Origin: JAAYXS01 sp964550375 | GTDB lineage: Bacteria > Planctomycetota > Phycisphaerae > UBA1845 > Fen-1342 | Length of the DNA stretch: 64,000 nt | Direction: 5' to 3' | Assembly: GCA_964550375.1 (NCBI GenBank) | Contig: CAZJYX010000019.1 | Span: 13,298 to 77,297, forward strand | Part shown: in pieces, positions 62,601 to 64,000 of the stretch | Layout: each line of letters opens with the position of its first letter | Position numbering within the stretch: position 1 is the first letter of the stretch | Notes under the pieces: model-generated | What the model was told of the DNA's origin: nothing | What the model saw: only the letters and a program-made list of their open reading frames with translations | The model's database searches: none | Program-made: the position numbers and the translations under genes

Positions 62601-62850
62601 GCGGAGTTCGGCGGATGCGCTGCCCGTGCAGTTGGCAGATGTGCAGATTGCCAGTGTGGAGGGGCTGGCGCGCACGCGCGGGGCTATGTTGGCCGCCGCC
62701 GGCGCGTTTGCCTTAACGTATCTCGTTTGTCTGCTGACTGTTATTCGTAACCCGGGTCGGCAGCGCCGCGTGTGGGACTTGCCGGTATTGAAGACGCCGC
62801 TGGCCGGGCCGGCCGACAGGTCGGGCGGCAACGGCGCCCCGGAGTCCTGA
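59683..62850 (+). CDS. Giant coiled-coil membrane protein, Wzz-like topology
   Basis: A 1055-residue protein. Residues about 40-455 are an almost uninterrupted Glu/Arg/Gln-rich coiled coil facing the cytoplasm. A membrane helix (STALAIVLAAGAALGWLHLQ) is followed by RPTYSAHATLRVIADEG, which resembles the start of polysaccharide co-polymerase (Wzz) periplasmic domains. More coiled coil follows, then a second membrane helix (GAMLAAAGAFALTYLVCLLT) and a short basic tail. The two-TM plan with both ends inside is Wzz-like, but the large N-terminal coil is not part of that family. ATG 59683 is chosen because the upstream frame adds no coil. Function unknown; cell-shape or polysaccharide-export scaffold are options. 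Confidence 0.7.
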   Translation: MMDTVPNEPRTRPTGAKPADAPRRESGAPERQNPNARLISRPEDVHGLIADIRSRMADLAARELALRKREVLADQQYRQLQQQAEQAAQRAWVQTQDRLSQRSSELDAQSVELTTWAGRLRELENRVGERQTGLEQMQQRILEQAERVRRRSEAMRAARQKEQQTVRRRIEVVREREQDLQRRIARAHEDIVRQRHELEQKRGSIQERLAALEARENELQVREGRLEADVTRLQQRADEFSALQTQVQGERAEAAALRQELEEAARNLEAQRRQFADKQRDLYARWRNDQQQQHDQTRQADELEARRRALEEREAQCAQRQQRLENYDEQLRARSTSLENEFRRLSEREAELNERGDKLTALTERSERALDESEQRREEAYALREQAEARDAASRQAQLAIELEREELTRQQAALTELQGELDTLHIRREGEFEEVRQGLVVQAEELRRAQRSILVRPRRWWLRSTALAIVLAAGAALGWLHLQRPTYSAHATLRVIADEGSRAEVTLLHQARLNSPALVAEMLREPELTRVWQSSQREGRARVTADTDAGMLLVTVAGVDAAAAEHLARTVAERYSEQAADWPVEPAAAAALERLTAERKELADELRRWQQQQAERQQRLATLAEAPSRDEVQAAVARLRAAYDQAGGQLAEGRARLAGLESGPAPRGTVLPDEFEQALRADEMYQADVQEARAATTEYRSEVAVALLLMVDPLRQLGEQVAAFKQTASEQRELRPPAPVQAVLEECLAAGAAFDERLGSAEQDWAARLDALQSIDLQRDVIELVKQQAAATDQARRLAGEANAFTDSIRKALESLSDTSDGGTREVVVAAVVRSELAKLSQSVAELARAADNTDPAVNFRIDALDRQVRRLQTRLERRQTSVRQVLQFEADEEARRNHAKRVSELRQAVQEGERGREELIDELTLRLDELRRLDGEVARRAELSADLRQGASAISDLEQRIAALDGRLAAARSSADALPVQLADVQIASVEGLARTRGAMLAAAGAFALTYLVCLLTVIRNPGRQRRVWDLPVLKTPLAGPADRSGGNGAPES

Positions 62851-62883
62851 GCACAGCCGAGGGCGCAGCCTTCTGAGGGAACA

Positions 62884-63126
62884 ATGGAACGGAACGTGCC
62901 CGAGTACTGTGACTTCGATTGCCCTTTCGCGGATTTCCCACCAGCGGAGACGGCCGGCATTTGCCGCACGATGTCCGCCGTCTGGTGCCAGAAGCTGCGC
63001 CGATTGGTAGCCAAGAACATGCCGTGCGAGTGGCGGGCGGCGCACTCAGGGGGCCGACGGACCAAGCGGCGCAGTGCGGCAAGTCGCTCTGGCGTGGGAC
63101 GCACCGGCGGCCGGACGGGTGGGTAG
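62884..63126 (+). CDS. Small Cys-rich protein
   Basis: An 80-codon gene with AGGGA 3-4 bases before ATG. The first 50 residues look like a conserved small domain: YCDFDCPFADFPPAETAGIC, then RTMSAVWCQKLRRLVAKNMP with a final CEW, giving five cysteines that could bind metal or a cluster. The tail is Arg/Gly/Ser-rich and may be unstructured. No named family is recognised. It lies between the coiled-coil gene and hpf. Confidence 0.55.
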   Translation: MERNVPEYCDFDCPFADFPPAETAGICRTMSAVWCQKLRRLVAKNMPCEWRAAHSGGRRTKRRSAASRSGVGRTGGRTGG

Positions 63127-63320
63127 GGCCGGCCGACGAGATCTGCGTAAGATTCTTATGGGACAATGCTTCAATGGCATCCGGCGGTTGCTGCGCTTGT
63201 AGCGACCGTTCGTCTTGTGTACGGGTCGTCATTTGCGATCCGCCGGCGGAATTCGTGCGGCGCGGCGCTGCCGGGCGACTACAATAGAGGTGACCAAGGC
63301 ACATATTCGAGGGACTCTCT

Positions 63321-63641
63321 ATGGACATGCACATCGTTGTACGTGGCGTGGATGGCCCGGCGGGACTGCGTGAGCTCGCCGAAGAGAAGCTCAACCGGGC
63401 GATCGAGCGGTTTCAGGAGCGCATCCTGACTGCGACCATGCGCCTGGAAGACGTGACTGGTCCGGAGAAGGGGGGTGTTGACAAAGTGTGCAACGTCGAG
63501 GTTCGCCTGCGCACGGGCGAAGTGCGGATCAAAGAGCAGGGCGAGGATTTCGAGGCGACCATCAACGTGGCGATGGATCGCCTGAAGACCGCCCTGGGAC
63601 GTGAGGCCGGCAAGGCCAAGAACGGCATCGGCGGCGGGTAG
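63321..63641 (+). CDS. hpf: Ribosome hibernation promoting factor, short form
   Basis: A 106-residue HPF/RaiA-family protein: MDMHIVVRGVDGPAGLRELA, EKLNRAIERFQERILTATMR, KVCNVEVRLRTGEVRIKEQG and DFEATINVAMDRLKTALGR follow the family fold. It binds the 30S decoding region and inactivates ribosomes when growth slows. The long-form C-terminal dimerisation domain is missing, so it is the short type. ATG 63321 or ATG 63327 could be the start. Confidence 0.88.
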   Translation: MDMHIVVRGVDGPAGLRELAEEKLNRAIERFQERILTATMRLEDVTGPEKGGVDKVCNVEVRLRTGEVRIKEQGEDFEATINVAMDRLKTALGREAGKAKNGIGGG

Positions 63642-64000
63642 GGCCTGATACGCCGGGTAGCCGGCGCATGGCCTTGTGAAAGAGGAGCTTAACGTTCTGC
63701 CGTACATGCAGCGTCGGTTCCGAGCCGGTTTGCCGCGGCGGGAGGTGGACGGCGGGCGCGGCGGCGCTGGACCTAGTCTTCGCGTTGTGGCAGTGCCGCC
63801 GTGTGGCGGAGCATGCGCGAGAGGGACGCCGGCCGGGTTCGGGGGTTCGGCTGGTGGGGGCCTTCGGTTTCTGATTCGGCTGTTGGCAGCCGGACGGGTC
63901 TCGTGGGCGCGGTCGGCGAGACGGGGCACGGCGCTTCTGAGGCGTTCGGCGAGTAGCGCTGCGTCAATCGCACGTGTCACGGGACGGTCAGCTTATCCGG
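63642..64000. other. Right-end region without a recognised gene
   Basis: A stretch of 359 bases. Frames on both strands here are Arg/Pro-rich and look like shadows of GC-rich DNA. On the minus strand the last bases read PDKLTVP then a stop at 63977-63979, so a gene entering from the right on the minus strand could end there. That cannot be supported from seven codons. Confidence 0.4.

Noticed and set aside
63279..63980. Minus-strand frame of 233 codons at the right end
   Set aside because: Half of it is antisense to hpf, and the rest is Arg/Pro-rich without a recognisable domain.

Overview
This is a GC-rich, gene-dense chromosomal window. I read it as coming from a planctomycete, most likely of the Phycisphaerae type. 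The evidence is a 914-residue secreted protein with long runs of the DCNENGIPDECDIA-type calcium-binding repeat, a dockerin-bearing secreted protein beside a PEP-CTERM protein, a TPR protein carrying two RNA-polymerase alpha-C-terminal domains, a Gre-factor fusion, several ECF sigma/anti-sigma modules, and FHA/GAF/SpoIIE-type phosphatases. No rRNA, tRNA, CRISPR array, prophage or insertion sequence was recognised. Many genes have a purine-rich Shine-Dalgarno site, which I used to choose starts. Taxonomy is inference from gene content.

Layout. 1-9.1 kb: end of a TPR protein, an acyl-CoA mutase large subunit, a SpoIIE-type phosphatase, a GNAT enzyme, an intergenic segment that can fold into a long RNA rod, murJ, a lone FliN-type protein and asnB. 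9.1-15.9 kb: all on the minus strand, mutM, pilT, an FHA-GAF-phosphatase, dnaA with a DnaA box just upstream, and a second GNAT. 16-20 kb: a thioredoxin-like lipoprotein, two poorly preserved short reading frames and a Gre-factor fusion. 20-23 kb: a remnant of the uvrB 3' end, then a translationally coupled pair (PEP-CTERM protein, dockerin protein). 23-31 kb: a DUF362 protein, two PH-domain membrane proteins, and a minus-strand operon (TPR-alphaCTD, tgt, yajC, hypothetical). 31-35.5 kb: metH and smpB.

35.6-49 kb holds three ECF sigma/anti-sigma modules. The first is followed by a PDZ protein. The second is divergent from two secreted Gly/Ala/Ser repeat proteins. The third is followed by an STN-like secreted protein. 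Between them lie a TPR lipoprotein and an argF-ribBA operon. 49-54.8 kb: a sensor kinase, the calcium-repeat beta-helix protein with three near-identical 153-bp units, and a Tat-exported Gfo/Idh/MocA oxidoreductase. 54.8-64 kb: a minus-strand group (yggS, two small membrane proteins, a free-standing Clp N-domain) divergent from a plus-strand group (CdaA-YbbR fusion, RluA-type synthase, giant coiled-coil membrane protein, small Cys-rich protein, short HPF).

The window combines housekeeping functions (replication initiation, tRNA modification, methionine, arginine, asparagine and riboflavin synthesis, envelope precursor flipping, ribosome rescue and hibernation) with lineage-specific signalling and cell-surface genes. 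The features most worth a second look are the TPR-alphaCTD fusion, the CdaA-YbbR fusion with altered catalytic motifs, the GGxA-repeat surface proteins beside a sigma module, the giant two-TM coiled-coil protein and the rod-like RNA candidate.
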